From: Arthrobacter sp. Soil736
Lineage (GTDB): Bacteria > Actinomycetota > Actinomycetes > Actinomycetales > Micrococcaceae
Assembly: GCF_001428005.1 (NCBI RefSeq)
Contig: NZ_LMSB01000073.1
Coordinates: forward strand, 95,654-159,653
DNA: 64,000 nt
Direction: 5' to 3'
This document shows positions 1-8,272 of the stretch, in pieces (position 1 is the first letter of the stretch; each line of letters opens with the position of its first letter). The notes below the pieces were generated by a model that worked only from the letters and a program-made list of their open reading frames with translations, searched no databases and was not told where the DNA came from. A program made the position numbers and the translations under genes.

Positions 1-727
1 ACAGCTTCTTCAAGCCCGCCGTGCGGGCGATGCTTTCACCCGTGGAGAACCCCCCGGTGAAGGACACCATTCGTACGTCCCTGGACCTGATGATTGTTCC
101 GGCCAATTCCCGGCCGCCGTGGACAATTGTGAGGGCCTCCGGCGGGAGCCCCGAGCTCACGAGGGCGTCCACGAGCAGCTGGGCTGACAGCGGCGTCAGC
201 GCAGAGGGTTTGAGAATCACGGCGTTTCCGCCGGCGATTGCCGGGCCGACCTTGTGCACCACCAGGTTCAGGGGGTCGTTGAACGGGGTGATCGCGGCAA
301 CGATGCCCAGTGGTTCGCGTGAGTACCACCCGGTGCGGTCCTCTGAGCCTTCATAGGAGTCGAAGGGGATGACTTCGCCTGCGTTCCGGCGCGCCTCGGC
401 AGCGGACAGGCGGAGCGTGTTGACCGCCCGCAGCACTTCCTTTCGTGCCTGGCGGATCGTCTTCCCGGCCTCGGACACAATCGTAAGCGCGAACTCCTCG
501 CTGCGCTGCTCGATCTCGGTTGCGGCGCCCTCCAGGATCTTCCCGCGTGCGCCGCGGGACAGGGCCCGGGCCTTCCGGGCGCCGACGCGCGCCGTTTCAA
601 TCACGGCTTCGCCGGCGGTGGCTTCGGTCAGCGAAACCGCACCGACCACCCTGCCGTCGTAGGGGCTCGTCACGTCATGGAACTGTGGCAGCGCGCTTTC
701 TGCCGAACACACTGTGGATTCAGGCAT
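1..727 (-). CDS. Aldehyde dehydrogenase family protein (N-terminal part, gene runs off the left edge)
   Basis: About 242 N-terminal residues of an NAD(P)-dependent aldehyde dehydrogenase are visible; the Rossmann-fold half is recognisable from FNDPLNLVVHKVGPA, GGNAVILKPSALTPLSAQ and VSFTGG, which line the cofactor pocket in this family. The catalytic cysteine would lie beyond the window. The ATG start at 727 overlaps the stop of the upstream homoserine-dehydrogenase-like gene by eight bases, so the two are very probably translationally coupled. In family terms the enzyme oxidises an aldehyde to the acid in the cytoplasm; given its partner, aspartate semialdehyde is an attractive but unproven substrate. 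Succinate-semialdehyde-type activity is equally possible. Confidence 0.88.
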   Translation of the reverse strand, partial: MPESTVCSAESALPQFHDVTSPYDGRVVGAVSLTEATAGEAVIETARVGARKARALSRGARGKILEGAATEIEQRSEEFALTIVSEAGKTIRQARKEVLRAVNTLRLSAAEARRNAGEVIPFDSYEGSEDRTGWYSREPLGIVAAITPFNDPLNLVVHKVGPAIAGGNAVILKPSALTPLSAQLLVDALVSSGLPPEALTIVHGGRELAGTIIRSRDVRMVSFTGGFSTGESIARTAGLKKL

Positions 728-1772
728 TTGCGGATACCTCCGTCCTGGCTGCGTGCATGGCGATGATGTCAGAGAGCAGCGCGTAGGCGGTCTCCACGCG
801 CCCGGCTCCTGGTCCGGAGATGGTTACTGCGCCCAGAAGATCGGTCTCGAAGGACACAGCATTGGTCGCCCCGGAAACCCCGGCCAGCCCATGATCAAGG
901 GGGAGCGCCACAGGGGAAACGCCTGCAGTCACGGACCCGTCCGGATTCCGCCCTGCCGCGCCGATGAGCTTCCAGCGGCGCCCCTCGCGGGCTGCCTTCC
1001 GAATATCTTCCGGCGTCACGGTGGAAATCCCCTGCCGATGAACGTCCTTGAGCTCTATGCTGGCGTCCAGCAGTTCGTTGGCGAGGATGAGGACCTTGAG
1101 CTGAACGTCGTAGCCCTCGATGTCGGCTGCTGGGTTTGCTTCAGCGTAGCCGAGTTCCTGTGCCTCCCTGATGGCCGCGTGGAAGTCCAGGCCGGCGTCC
1201 ATGCGCCCGAGAACATAGTTGCTGGTGCCGTTGAGAATGCCTTCAAATCCGTTCAGTTTCAGCCCCGCGAACATCTTCTTGGCCAGGCGGATGACGGGAG
1301 TGCCGCTCATGACGGCGCCCTCGAACTCGAATTGCACGCCGTTCTGCTCGGCGAGGGAGCTCAGTTCGGCGCCGCGGAGGGCAACCGGGCCTTTATTTGT
1401 GGTGCAGACGCCTTTGCCGGATTCGAGTGCCCAGCGCACATGTGAAACTGCCGGCTCGCCGTCTTCGGGATTAGTGAAGGTGGCCTCGCAGATAATGTCC
1501 GCTGTGCAGTTGCGGATCACGGATTCGTTGTTGGTGTCGGCAGATCCGCCGTGGGCTGCAAAGGTTTCATTTTCGCCACCCAGTTTGAGGGCAACGGAGA
1601 GGTCCACGCCTTCGGGCTGGACCAGGGATCCGAGACGCAGGTCGGTGATGGCCACGATCCGCAGGCCGAAGCCCAGTTCGGAACGAAGTCTCTCACCACG
1701 CATCGCGATCAGTTCGGCCAGCGTCCTGTTGACGCCGCCGAAGCCGATCAGCGCAATGTCGTAGGTGGTCAT
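720..1772 (-). CDS. Homoserine dehydrogenase-like oxidoreductase without ACT domain
   Basis: 350 aa. The N-terminus carries a dinucleotide-binding loop, IGFGGVN, at residues 9-15. The family signature is present as AEANPAADIEGYDVQLK, including the conserved acidic residues and the lysine used in hydride transfer between homoserine and aspartate semialdehyde. GTSNYVLGRM precedes it. The protein ends soon after the substrate domain, so the C-terminal ACT domain that gives threonine feedback in most biosynthetic enzymes of this family (about 430 aa) is missing. Coupling to an aldehyde dehydrogenase (8-base overlap) and nearby permease and IclR genes suggest a catabolic rather than biosynthetic role; that is inference. 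An activity on another hydroxy-acid cannot be excluded. Confidence 0.85.
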   Translation of the reverse strand: MTTYDIALIGFGGVNRTLAELIAMRGERLRSELGFGLRIVAITDLRLGSLVQPEGVDLSVALKLGGENETFAAHGGSADTNNESVIRNCTADIICEATFTNPEDGEPAVSHVRWALESGKGVCTTNKGPVALRGAELSSLAEQNGVQFEFEGAVMSGTPVIRLAKKMFAGLKLNGFEGILNGTSNYVLGRMDAGLDFHAAIREAQELGYAEANPAADIEGYDVQLKVLILANELLDASIELKDVHRQGISTVTPEDIRKAAREGRRWKLIGAAGRNPDGSVTAGVSPVALPLDHGLAGVSGATNAVSFETDLLGAVTISGPGAGRVETAYALLSDIIAMHAARTEVSANA

Positions 1773-2069
1773 GGTGCTCCTTCAGTCAGTTACATCGGTC
1801 CTCCAATGCTGACCGCATTCCATGTCTGTCAGCGCATGTGATTGTGACCGAAAAGCAGGGCGAACTGACCATCCGCCTGTCGATTCGTCATTCACGCCGG
1901 AACGCAACTTACGTTCAACATAGACATGTGTGGATGTTTTTAATGACCAAAATGGCCGTTTCGTGTTACTTTCATCACTGTCGCTACTGCGCAGCTCGAG
2001 TCGGCGTGACCCACGCCAGGCCACGTGCGCATCCTTCGCATCACACCTGCCACTCACCTGGGAGAAATC
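1773..2069. promoter_or_regulatory. Divergent intergenic region between dehydrogenase and permease genes
   Basis: No coding sequence is convincing in this roughly 300-base gap. It must carry the promoters for the leftward dehydrogenase/aldehyde dehydrogenase pair and the rightward permease. A relatively A+T-rich stretch around 1915-1975 contains an imperfect inverted repeat (GACCA-aaa-TGGCC) that could be an operator for one of the nearby IclR regulators. No clear -35/-10 pair was assigned. Confidence 0.35.
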
Positions 2070-3509
2070 ATGGAACCGTCATTACCTGTCCAGCTAGAAC
2101 CGCAGCCAACCATTCCGCCGTCGACCGATTCGGGGCTCCGGCGGTCCATGGGGGCACGGCATCTGGTCATGATCGCCATGGGCGGGGTGATCGGCTCCGG
2201 GCTTTTCCTAAGCTCGGGGTACACCATTTCCCAGGCCGGGCCGCTTGGGGCGGTCATCGCGTATCTCATTGGCGCCTTTGTTGTGTACCTGGTGATGGCC
2301 TGCCTCGGTGAACTTGCCATCGCTTATCCGGTCTCAGGGGCCTTCCATATCTACGCGGCGAGGTCGATCGGGCCGGCCACCGGGTTCACCACCGCCTGGC
2401 TCTACTGGCTCTGCTGGGCGGTGGCCATCGGATCGGAGTTCACGGCTTCCGGTCTCCTGATGCAGCGCTGGTTCCCGGGTGTTGACGTCTGGGTCTGGTG
2501 CCTTATCTTCGCCTCGGTCCTCTTCGGCTTCAATGCGGTTTCTTCGAAATTCTTCGGCGAATCTGAGTTCTGGTTTGCCATCGTCAAGGTCGGCGCCATC
2601 GTGGTTCTCATCGTTTTCGGCGGCGCGGCGCTGTTCGGCTTCCACCCGCTCAGCGAGGCGGCCAACCATCCCAGCATGTTTGAAAACTTCAACACTTCCG
2701 GCGGTCTCTTCCCCAACGGCTTCACGGGTGTCCTGGTCACTGCGCTTGCGGTGTTCTACGCCTTCTCGGGTTCAGAGCTCATCGGTGTGGCGGCGGGCGA
2801 AACCGCTGACCCGGCCACCAGTATCCCCAAAGCGATGCGCAGCACCGTCATCCGTCTGCTGATCTTCTTCGTCGGGGCAATCGCTGTCATTGCCGCCACC
2901 ATCCCCTTCGAGCAGGTTGGGCTGGATGAAAGCCCGTTCGTGACGGTCTTCTCATCCATCGGCATTCCTTATGCCGCCGACTTCATGAACTTCGTCATCA
3001 TCACCGCGCTCCTTTCAGCCGGTAACAGCGGCCTCTTCTCCTGCGCACGGATGCTTTACTCCCTTGCCGACGAGGGGCACGCGCCCCGGGCGCTGAAGAA
3101 GCTGACCCGGCGCGGTATTCCCATGACTGCACTCTCCGTCAGCATGCTCGGTGGCCTGGCATCCCTCATAAGCAGCGTCGTTGCACCTGAAACGGTATAT
3201 CTGGCTCTCGTATCGGTGGCGGGTTTTGCCGTCGTCGGGGTCTGGATGTCCATCACCGCCTCGCATTTCTTCCACAGGAGATCCTTCGTCAAGAACGGCG
3301 GTGATGTCGCTGCGCTTCCCTACAAGGCCCCGCTGTTCCCGCTGGTGCCGATCCTGGCCTTCTCGCTCTGTGTCATCTCGCTCATCGGCATCGCCTATGA
3401 CCCGAACCAGGTGGCAGCGCTCTATTTCGGATTCACTTTCGTTGGCGCCTGCTATGCCTTCTTTTACTTCAAGTACGGACGCAAGGCGCGCGCAAACCAG
3501 CCCTCCTGA
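2070..3509 (+). CDS. Amino acid permease, APC superfamily (AAT-like)
   Basis: 479 aa, about 12 hydrophobic membrane segments. The first segment has the APC fingerprint AMGGVIGSGLFLSSG, followed by SQAGPLGAVIAYLIGAFVVY and GELAIAYPVSGAFHIYAA, typical of the amino-acid transporter (AAT/GabP/ProY) group that imports amino acids with protons. The ATG at 2070 is chosen because GGGAGA lies just upstream; an in-frame start 45 bases earlier lacks such a site. It is divergent from the homoserine-dehydrogenase-like operon and upstream of an IclR gene, so homoserine, S-methylmethionine or a related amino acid is a reasonable guess for its substrate. Substrate specificity cannot be read from the sequence. 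Confidence 0.9.
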   Translation: MEPSLPVQLEPQPTIPPSTDSGLRRSMGARHLVMIAMGGVIGSGLFLSSGYTISQAGPLGAVIAYLIGAFVVYLVMACLGELAIAYPVSGAFHIYAARSIGPATGFTTAWLYWLCWAVAIGSEFTASGLLMQRWFPGVDVWVWCLIFASVLFGFNAVSSKFFGESEFWFAIVKVGAIVVLIVFGGAALFGFHPLSEAANHPSMFENFNTSGGLFPNGFTGVLVTALAVFYAFSGSELIGVAAGETADPATSIPKAMRSTVIRLLIFFVGAIAVIAATIPFEQVGLDESPFVTVFSSIGIPYAADFMNFVIITALLSAGNSGLFSCARMLYSLADEGHAPRALKKLTRRGIPMTALSVSMLGGLASLISSVVAPETVYLALVSVAGFAVVGVWMSITASHFFHRRSFVKNGGDVAALPYKAPLFPLVPILAFSLCVISLIGIAYDPNQVAALYFGFTFVGACYAFFYFKYGRKARANQPS

Positions 3510-3534
3510 CGCCGTCACAAACTATCGTCCACGT

Positions 3535-3574
3535 AGCTTGGTGGCGGGAGGCTTTCGTCCCCCGCCACCAAGCT
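3535..3574 (+). terminator. Hairpin terminator-like structure after the permease gene
   Basis: Perfect 14-bp inverted arms (AGCTTGGTGGCGGG at 3535-3548 and its complement at 3561-3574) enclose a 12-base loop 25 bases after the permease stop. No U-tract follows, so it may act as a weak or factor-assisted terminator or as an mRNA-stabilising 3' end. Confidence 0.6.
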
Positions 3575-3634
3575 CGGCGTTCTGTGGGGACATGTGAGAA
3601 TAGGCGTAGTTATCAGGCGGAAGGAGCACGGAGC

Positions 3635-4435
3635 ATGGATTCTTCCTCGGAAGCGTCATCCATGGCCCAAGGCCTTCGGATAGTTCGGCTGGTCGCAGAC
3701 CGGGAGAAGTGGGGAAGGCGGCTACTCGGCGTTTCTCAGATCGCATCCGAGCTGGAGATGGACCAAAGCCGTGTCTCCCGATTGACTCAGGAATTGTGCG
3801 AGCTGGGACTGCTGGAACGGGTCGAACGCGGGCCATTCCGGACCGGTCCACGTTTTTTTAGCCTGGCTGCCGCTTTGAATACAGGCTGGGTCCGCGAATC
3901 AAGAACCGAACTTGAGGCTTTGGTGGCCTCGTTCGGCCTTAGATCCAGACTTTCCGTCCGGGAGGGCTTCCGCGTCATTCTCCTGCGGACCTCCAGCAAT
4001 GACGCGGTTCCCGGCGGCTTCGTGAAACCCGGCATGGTGACACCCGTGTGGTGCACAGGGTCCGGCCGGGCCCTGCTGTGGGACGAGGAGCAGCCAGCCG
4101 TTGAGGCCCTCCTTGCGGACGTCAACTTCATTGGCGTGGGCGGTCCGGGGGCGGCCCATTCGCCGCAGGAAGTCGTCAAATTGATGGACCGGGACCGGGC
4201 GCGGGGCTTCATTGTCGCGGAGGAAGAGTTCGAGCATGGAGTCTACGAACTGGCGGTTCCGGTCCGCCCTGCCGACGGTTCCGTTCTTGCAGCGCTCAGC
4301 GTCCTGGGCAGCCAGGCCGAGATCATGTCCGGCGCAGATGACATTGCAAAGGCCCTGTGGGAAGCAGCCCAACGGCTGGGCTCCTGCCAGGGCGGCACGC
4401 GGAACAGCGCTGGCCGGAAGGGTCTTGCCAGCTAA
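3635..4435 (+). CDS. IclR-family transcriptional regulator
   Basis: 266 aa. N-terminal winged helix-turn-helix at about residues 15-65 (LGVSQIASELEMDQSRVSRLTQELCELGLLER split over two helices), then an effector-binding domain ending with the family pattern around RARGFIVAEEEFEHGVYELAVPVR. AAGGAG eight bases upstream fixes the ATG at 3635. IclR proteins bind palindromic operators as dimers and usually control adjacent catabolic genes. Its neighbours are the permease upstream and a second, convergent IclR gene, with which its stop codon overlaps. Sequence identity to the second regulator is modest, so this is not a simple recent duplication. Confidence 0.88.
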   Translation: MDSSSEASSMAQGLRIVRLVADREKWGRRLLGVSQIASELEMDQSRVSRLTQELCELGLLERVERGPFRTGPRFFSLAAALNTGWVRESRTELEALVASFGLRSRLSVREGFRVILLRTSSNDAVPGGFVKPGMVTPVWCTGSGRALLWDEEQPAVEALLADVNFIGVGGPGAAHSPQEVVKLMDRDRARGFIVAEEEFEHGVYELAVPVRPADGSVLAALSVLGSQAEIMSGADDIAKALWEAAQRLGSCQGGTRNSAGRKGLAS

Positions 4436-5208
4436 GGCACATTCTTCGGCGGGACCTGACCCAGCATGGACTCAAGCCACCTTCCCCAGGACACGAGAGC
4501 CGTGGCGCATGCCTCCAACCTCGGCTGCAGGCGGGTCTTGGCGCCTACGACCTGCAGCGCTGCCACCACGTCGCCCTTGAAGTCCCGAATCGGAACGGCC
4601 AGGGAATACAGCCCCGGCTCGGCTTCCTCGTCGACGATGGAGTATCCCCGCGCCCGGGCCGCGCGTAGTCGTGACAGGAAGTCCTCCGCGTCAAGGGGCG
4701 TATTGGGGCCATGGCGCACGAAAGCGACACCGGAGAAAAGGGTCCGGACCTCGTCGTCGGACGCTTCCCACAGCAGCGCCTGGCCGGCATCGCTGCAGTA
4801 GGCCGGATAGGGCCGGCCCAGCCATGAACCGATCATGTTGCTACTTGCCGGAACATGCTCACCGATGGTGACGGTGCTGTCTCCGCTCAGAATTCCAAGG
4901 AAGCATCCTTCATCAGTTTCACGGGCCAAGCCTGCCAGCGCGGTGGCGCCGTCGGTCTGCAACCGTTGTTCGGACAACAGTTGCGCGTCCGTCAGGAGCG
5001 ACCAGTCCACGGTGTAGGTCCGGTGGTCTTTGCGGACCAGAAACCGCTCCTGCTGGGCCGTCCGCAGGCTGCGCGCTACTTGGCTGCGGTCCTTGCCTAG
5101 GTCGGTTGCTATATCAGCGACCGTTCCGCCAGGCAGGCCTTCTGCGTTGCGGGAGCCCACCGCTAGGACAGCCATAATTCCCCGGCCCATGCTGGATGTC
5201 TTAGACAT
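4432..5208 (-). CDS. IclR-family transcriptional regulator (second copy, convergent)
   Basis: 258 aa with the same layout as its convergent neighbour: winged helix at about residues 10-60 (ADIATDLGKDRSQVARSLR) and a C-terminal ligand-binding domain with ARGYSIVDEEAEPGLYSLAV. The ATG at 5208 is preferred over an in-frame codon 156 bases upstream because the longer version adds a low-complexity N-terminus and would run into the cyclase gene. The TAG stop (4432-4434) interlocks with the TAA stop (4433-4435) of the plus-strand IclR gene. It lies directly downstream of the cyclase gene (stop at 5241), with a small GGAGG-aacg-CCTCC hairpin between them, and may control that operon. Confidence 0.88.
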   Translation of the reverse strand: MSKTSSMGRGIMAVLAVGSRNAEGLPGGTVADIATDLGKDRSQVARSLRTAQQERFLVRKDHRTYTVDWSLLTDAQLLSEQRLQTDGATALAGLARETDEGCFLGILSGDSTVTIGEHVPASSNMIGSWLGRPYPAYCSDAGQALLWEASDDEVRTLFSGVAFVRHGPNTPLDAEDFLSRLRAARARGYSIVDEEAEPGLYSLAVPIRDFKGDVVAALQVVGAKTRLQPRLEACATALVSWGRWLESMLGQVPPKNVP

Positions 5209-5240
5209 GGGTCCGATTCTAGTCACTGGAGGAACGCCTC

Positions 5241-5993
5241 CTAATGGATGGCGAAGACCCGGGCAGGAAAACCGCTGCCCCGCAGTGGCTTGGGCCAGGT
5301 GGCAATGAGGGCAGCGCCCGCTTCTGGAAGTCCGTCCAGGTTCGCCATCAGCTCGATCTGCCACCGGTTCTGCGCCAGGACATAGGTCTCCAGTGTGAAA
5401 TCCTGGCTGGATGTGGCCAGTCCCGGGTCTGTGTCCGTCTGTTCATGACCGACGGCGGTAACCGACCGCTCCTCAATCAGGAAGGAGAGGACTTCCTGCG
5501 ACCAGCCCGGTGTGTGGCTGACACCGTGATCGTCCCTGTTTGCCATGGCGGTAGCGTCAGGCCAACGGTCACTCCAGCCTGTCCGCAATGCCACAAAGGC
5601 CCCGGGTGGGATGGCACCATTGCGGTGTTCCCAGGCCTGGACGTCCTCCATCCGGGGAGTGGCGTCCGCATTAGCGATGACGCGCTCGGTGATGTCCAAG
5701 ACGACCAGCGGAAGTAGCATCTCCTCCACGGGAATCTGGTCCAGGGTCCTTCCCCCTGAGATGAAATGCGAGGGAGGATCAACGTGTGTTCCCCATTGTC
5801 CGATGATCGAGTAGCGGTGAGCGGTGAAGCCGTCACCTTTCTCCAGATCGAAGACGGGCTCCCTGATTTCGTCGGGGAATGCCGGGAAGTGTGGCTGGCC
5901 AGGGCGGAAGGCGTGCGTCAGGTCAGTGAAAGATCTGCCGGCAATCAGCGTCCGCAGGCCGTCCCAAAGGGCGGTTGTGGTGACTTGAGTCAT
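5241..5993 (-). CDS. Cyclase-family metal-dependent hydrolase (kynurenine formamidase-like fold)
   Basis: 250 aa, the usual size for this family. The metal-binding signature GTHVDPPSHF (HxGTHxDxPxH type, here with Q-W-GTH) lies near residues 68-77, and ITERV, GAFVALRTGW and AVGHEQTDTD mark the conserved core. Known members hydrolyse amides or cyclise small acids (kynurenine formamidase, isatin hydrolase). The HE-QTDTD segment has glutamate-histidine order changes relative to typical kynurenine formamidases, so the substrate is not predicted. The start ATG overlaps the stop of the small upstream gene (ATGA), indicating translational coupling; no kynurenine-pathway genes are nearby. Confidence 0.82.
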   Translation of the reverse strand: MTQVTTTALWDGLRTLIAGRSFTDLTHAFRPGQPHFPAFPDEIREPVFDLEKGDGFTAHRYSIIGQWGTHVDPPSHFISGGRTLDQIPVEEMLLPLVVLDITERVIANADATPRMEDVQAWEHRNGAIPPGAFVALRTGWSDRWPDATAMANRDDHGVSHTPGWSQEVLSFLIEERSVTAVGHEQTDTDPGLATSSQDFTLETYVLAQNRWQIELMANLDGLPEAGAALIATWPKPLRGSGFPARVFAIH

Positions 5994-6439
5994 GACGTGG
6001 CCTGGCTTTCAACCAATGCAGGAAAGGCAGTGTTGGAAACGCGGATTGGCCCTGTCAGCTCAATGACGGGTACCTCCCAAGGGTGGATATCCACGATGTG
6101 CTGCAGCAAGCGTTCCACGACACGCTCGTCGAGCGCAGCATCGAAATACGTCGTCAAGACTAGGGTCGGCGAAATTGTCTGCTGACCAACCTGCCCCAAC
6201 GTAGGATTGGCGCCTTCAGCGCAAGTGAACCCCTCAAAACCCAAACCGGATTCGAAGACATGCCGGTAGTTGCCAAAGTCCCCGAGGTCAGGGGATTCCG
6301 CGACAGCGTCGAGCAGGGCCGCAATGCCCGCCTCGTCTTTGAATGCTTCCGCGTCGCCGCTGGCGAGCCGCGAGAAGGTTTCCGAAGCCACGGGCCAATG
6401 CACACGCAGCTTGCGTACTGGTTTCATTTCAATCTTCAA
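5990..6439 (-). CDS. Small conserved-looking protein of unknown function, coupled to the cyclase gene
   Basis: About 149 aa if the TTG at 6439 is used: GGAG lies seven bases upstream of it, whereas the first ATG (6427) has no ribosome-binding site. No family was recognised. The protein is soluble, acidic, and ends with an alternating pattern (HPWEVPVIELTGPIRVSN) suggestive of a small alpha/beta fold. Its TGA stop overlaps the cyclase ATG by four bases, so the two products are probably made in fixed proportion and may act together, for example as a partner subunit or a following enzyme step. That functional link is inference. Confidence 0.65.
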   Translation of the reverse strand: MKIEMKPVRKLRVHWPVASETFSRLASGDAEAFKDEAGIAALLDAVAESPDLGDFGNYRHVFESGLGFEGFTCAEGANPTLGQVGQQTISPTLVLTTYFDAALDERVVERLLQHIVDIHPWEVPVIELTGPIRVSNTAFPALVESQATS

Positions 6440-6474
6440 GGGAAGTCTCCTGATCGGTTCGTAACGTGTTTGCA

Positions 6475-6523
6475 TGCCATCGTGGCACGGTGTGATGATC
6501 ATTACAAGCATTGAAAGATGCTT
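6475..6523. promoter_or_regulatory. Two palindromes in the divergent promoter region (candidate operators)
   Basis: Between the leftward cyclase operon and the rightward methyltransferase gene are TGCCA-tcg-TGGCA (6475-6487) and AAGCAT-tgaaag-ATGCTT (6506-6523). Both are perfect inverted repeats of the size used by dimeric regulators such as the two nearby IclR proteins. Which regulator binds, if any, is not known. Confidence 0.4.
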
Positions 6524-6603
6524 ATTATGAACATAGCCACCAGGCATCGGACGTGCACCGTGCCCGACAGCCATGGACGAACGAACCGCTTGGAGCCCAA
6601 ACA

Positions 6604-7572
6604 ATGCCCAGTAACACCAAGCTCTCCCGCATGCTGGATGCCCGAGCGAACATGACCGTGGACGGCGCACTTGCCACCGAGCTGGAAGCGCACGGCTGCG
6701 ATCTGGACGACCCCCTATGGTCGGCCAAAGTCCTCCTGGAACAGCCGCAGCTCGTCAAGCGCGTGCACCGCGATTACTTCCGCGCCGGAGCCGCGGTCGC
6801 GATCACGGCGAGCTATCAGGCAACACCCCAGGGATTTGCGCGGCGCGGCTTTGACGAAGAAGAGGCCCTGGAGCTGGTGGCACTGAGCGTACGCCTGGCC
6901 GACGAGGCTCGCAGCGAGCACCTGGCCGAAAACCCGGGTGCAGGCCCCCTGCTGATTGCCGGATCGGTCGGTCCGTACGGCGCATACCTGGCCGATGGGT
7001 CGGAATACCGGGGAGACTACTTCCTCAGCCGAAACGAGTTCATGGAGTTCCACCGGCCTCGAATTGCCGCGCTTGTGGACGCCGGAGCGGACATTCTTGC
7101 CTGTGAGACGCTGCCGTCCTTGCCGGAGGCCGAGGCCCTGACGGCACTCATGAAAGAGTTCGACGTCGAAGGCTGGCTCTCCTTTACGCTGCGGGACGGA
7201 GGGCACATCAGCGACGGCACACCGCTGGCTCAGGTGGCAAAGCTCGCCCGGACGCAGTCGTCCGTCGTTGCCATTGGCGTGAATTGTGTGCCGCTGGAGC
7301 TGGTTTCCCGAGCCCTGGGCGCCCTGGGTAAAGCCACGGACACGCCCCTGATCGCGTATCCAAATTCCGGCGAAATCTACGACGCGGTCACCAAAAAGTG
7401 GCGGCCGGCCTCGTCCGGGGACACATCTGGGGGAGCCGGTAACAAGCAGCCCGCAAGCCTGGCCGAAGGAGCCGCCGTCTGGCGTGAACTTGGTGCCCGG
7501 CTCCTCGGCGGGTGCTGCCGGACGACCCCCGAGGACATTGCCGCCGTGGCCAGGCTTACGGGAAATCCCTGA
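6604..7572 (+). CDS. mmuM: Homocysteine S-methyltransferase family protein
   Basis: 322 aa. Residues 13-30 (ANMTVDGALATELEAHG) open the methionine-synthase-type TIM barrel. The three zinc-ligand cysteines are present: GVNC near residue 229 and the GGCC pair near 304-305. SVGPYGAYLADGSEYRG is the family's substrate loop. The enzyme transfers a methyl group from S-methylmethionine (or S-adenosylmethionine) to homocysteine, giving methionine in the cytoplasm. GGAG eight bases upstream supports the ATG at 6604. It is divergent from the cyclase operon and shares its promoter region. The symbol follows E. coli mmuM by family; the methyl donor is not proven. The amino-acid permease at 2070 could play the MmuP role. 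Confidence 0.88.
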   Translation: MPSNTKLSRMLDARANMTVDGALATELEAHGCDLDDPLWSAKVLLEQPQLVKRVHRDYFRAGAAVAITASYQATPQGFARRGFDEEEALELVALSVRLADEARSEHLAENPGAGPLLIAGSVGPYGAYLADGSEYRGDYFLSRNEFMEFHRPRIAALVDAGADILACETLPSLPEAEALTALMKEFDVEGWLSFTLRDGGHISDGTPLAQVAKLARTQSSVVAIGVNCVPLELVSRALGALGKATDTPLIAYPNSGEIYDAVTKKWRPASSGDTSGGAGNKQPASLAEGAAVWRELGARLLGGCCRTTPEDIAAVARLTGNP

Positions 7573-7812
7573 CGGCTGGCTGCCTCAGCAGGCCGGCACG
7601 CCCGCATCGCTGGCCGATCATCACCACCGGCAGCCAGGCGGCCGCCGCCACCAGCAGGGTGCCCGTATTCGATTGCCGGGGCCGCGGGCCAACCTTTGCC
7701 GCCGTCGTCGCCGACCTGCTGCTCACCCGGGTTCCTGAAACCTGCGCGTGGTACTGCCGTAACTGGGCAGGAACAACGGAAGGGACGATCAACGTCTCTG
7801 GCAGTAGTGCAG

Positions 7813-8160
7813 CTACTGGCTTCCTTTGATCATCCGCCAGCCACCGGCACGGTTGTGGGCGATGATCGTCCTGAACATTTCGCCGAGTGCTCGCTCGTTC
7901 ACGGCCTCTCCCTCTCGGAAGGCGACGGTCCGGGCTGTTTTGTTGTTATGTCCTGCAGTGATGATCTGTTCCGGATCCGGGACGATTCCGCCGTCGTACA
8001 GGAAGACGTTGACGTGGTCCTTGCCGCGAGCAGGGCGCAGATGTCGCCATTCAGGACGACGTATGGCTGGAGGTTCGCTTGATTGTTTCCTCGACGGCGG
8101 GATCGGCAGCGTGCACCAGGTCCCGTACCTGCCGGCGGATTGTTTGCTGCCACGCGGAGA
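7813..8160 (-). pseudogene. DUF1801-type protein, broken by at least two frameshifts
   Basis: The C-terminal half of a small DUF1801-like protein reads cleanly as VFLYDGG, IITAGHNNKTARTVAF and NRAGGWR. The N-terminal pieces continue in other frames: SAWQQTIRRQVRDLVHAADP with VEETIKRTS, then QPYVVLNGDICALLA, then back to the final frame. At least two indels (near 8060-8075 and 8030-8040) are needed to restore one reading frame, so it is a dead gene or a low-quality sequence stretch. The 7573-7812 segment between it and the methyltransferase gene holds nothing recognisable. Confidence 0.75.
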
Positions 8161-8272
8161 GAGCGTCATGTACTCCGGCTGAACCAGCTGCTGCACGCAG
8201 CCTGAACCCCGGCGTTGCTACGACAAGTTGACTTTGCTGGGCACCCCACCGCAGAAAGTACCCGCTCCGTTG

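Noticed and set aside
714..1445. Long plus-strand frame of 243 codons over the homoserine-dehydrogenase-like gene
   Set aside because: It is antisense to a well-conserved enzyme, has no ribosome-binding site and an unnatural amino-acid make-up.
5228..5241. GGAGG-aacg-CCTCC hairpin between the cyclase and IclR genes
   Set aside because: Five-base stem without a U-tract is too weak to call a terminator.
7573..7812. Possible gene fragment after the homocysteine methyltransferase gene
   Set aside because: Short frames on both strands were read; none resembles a known protein.
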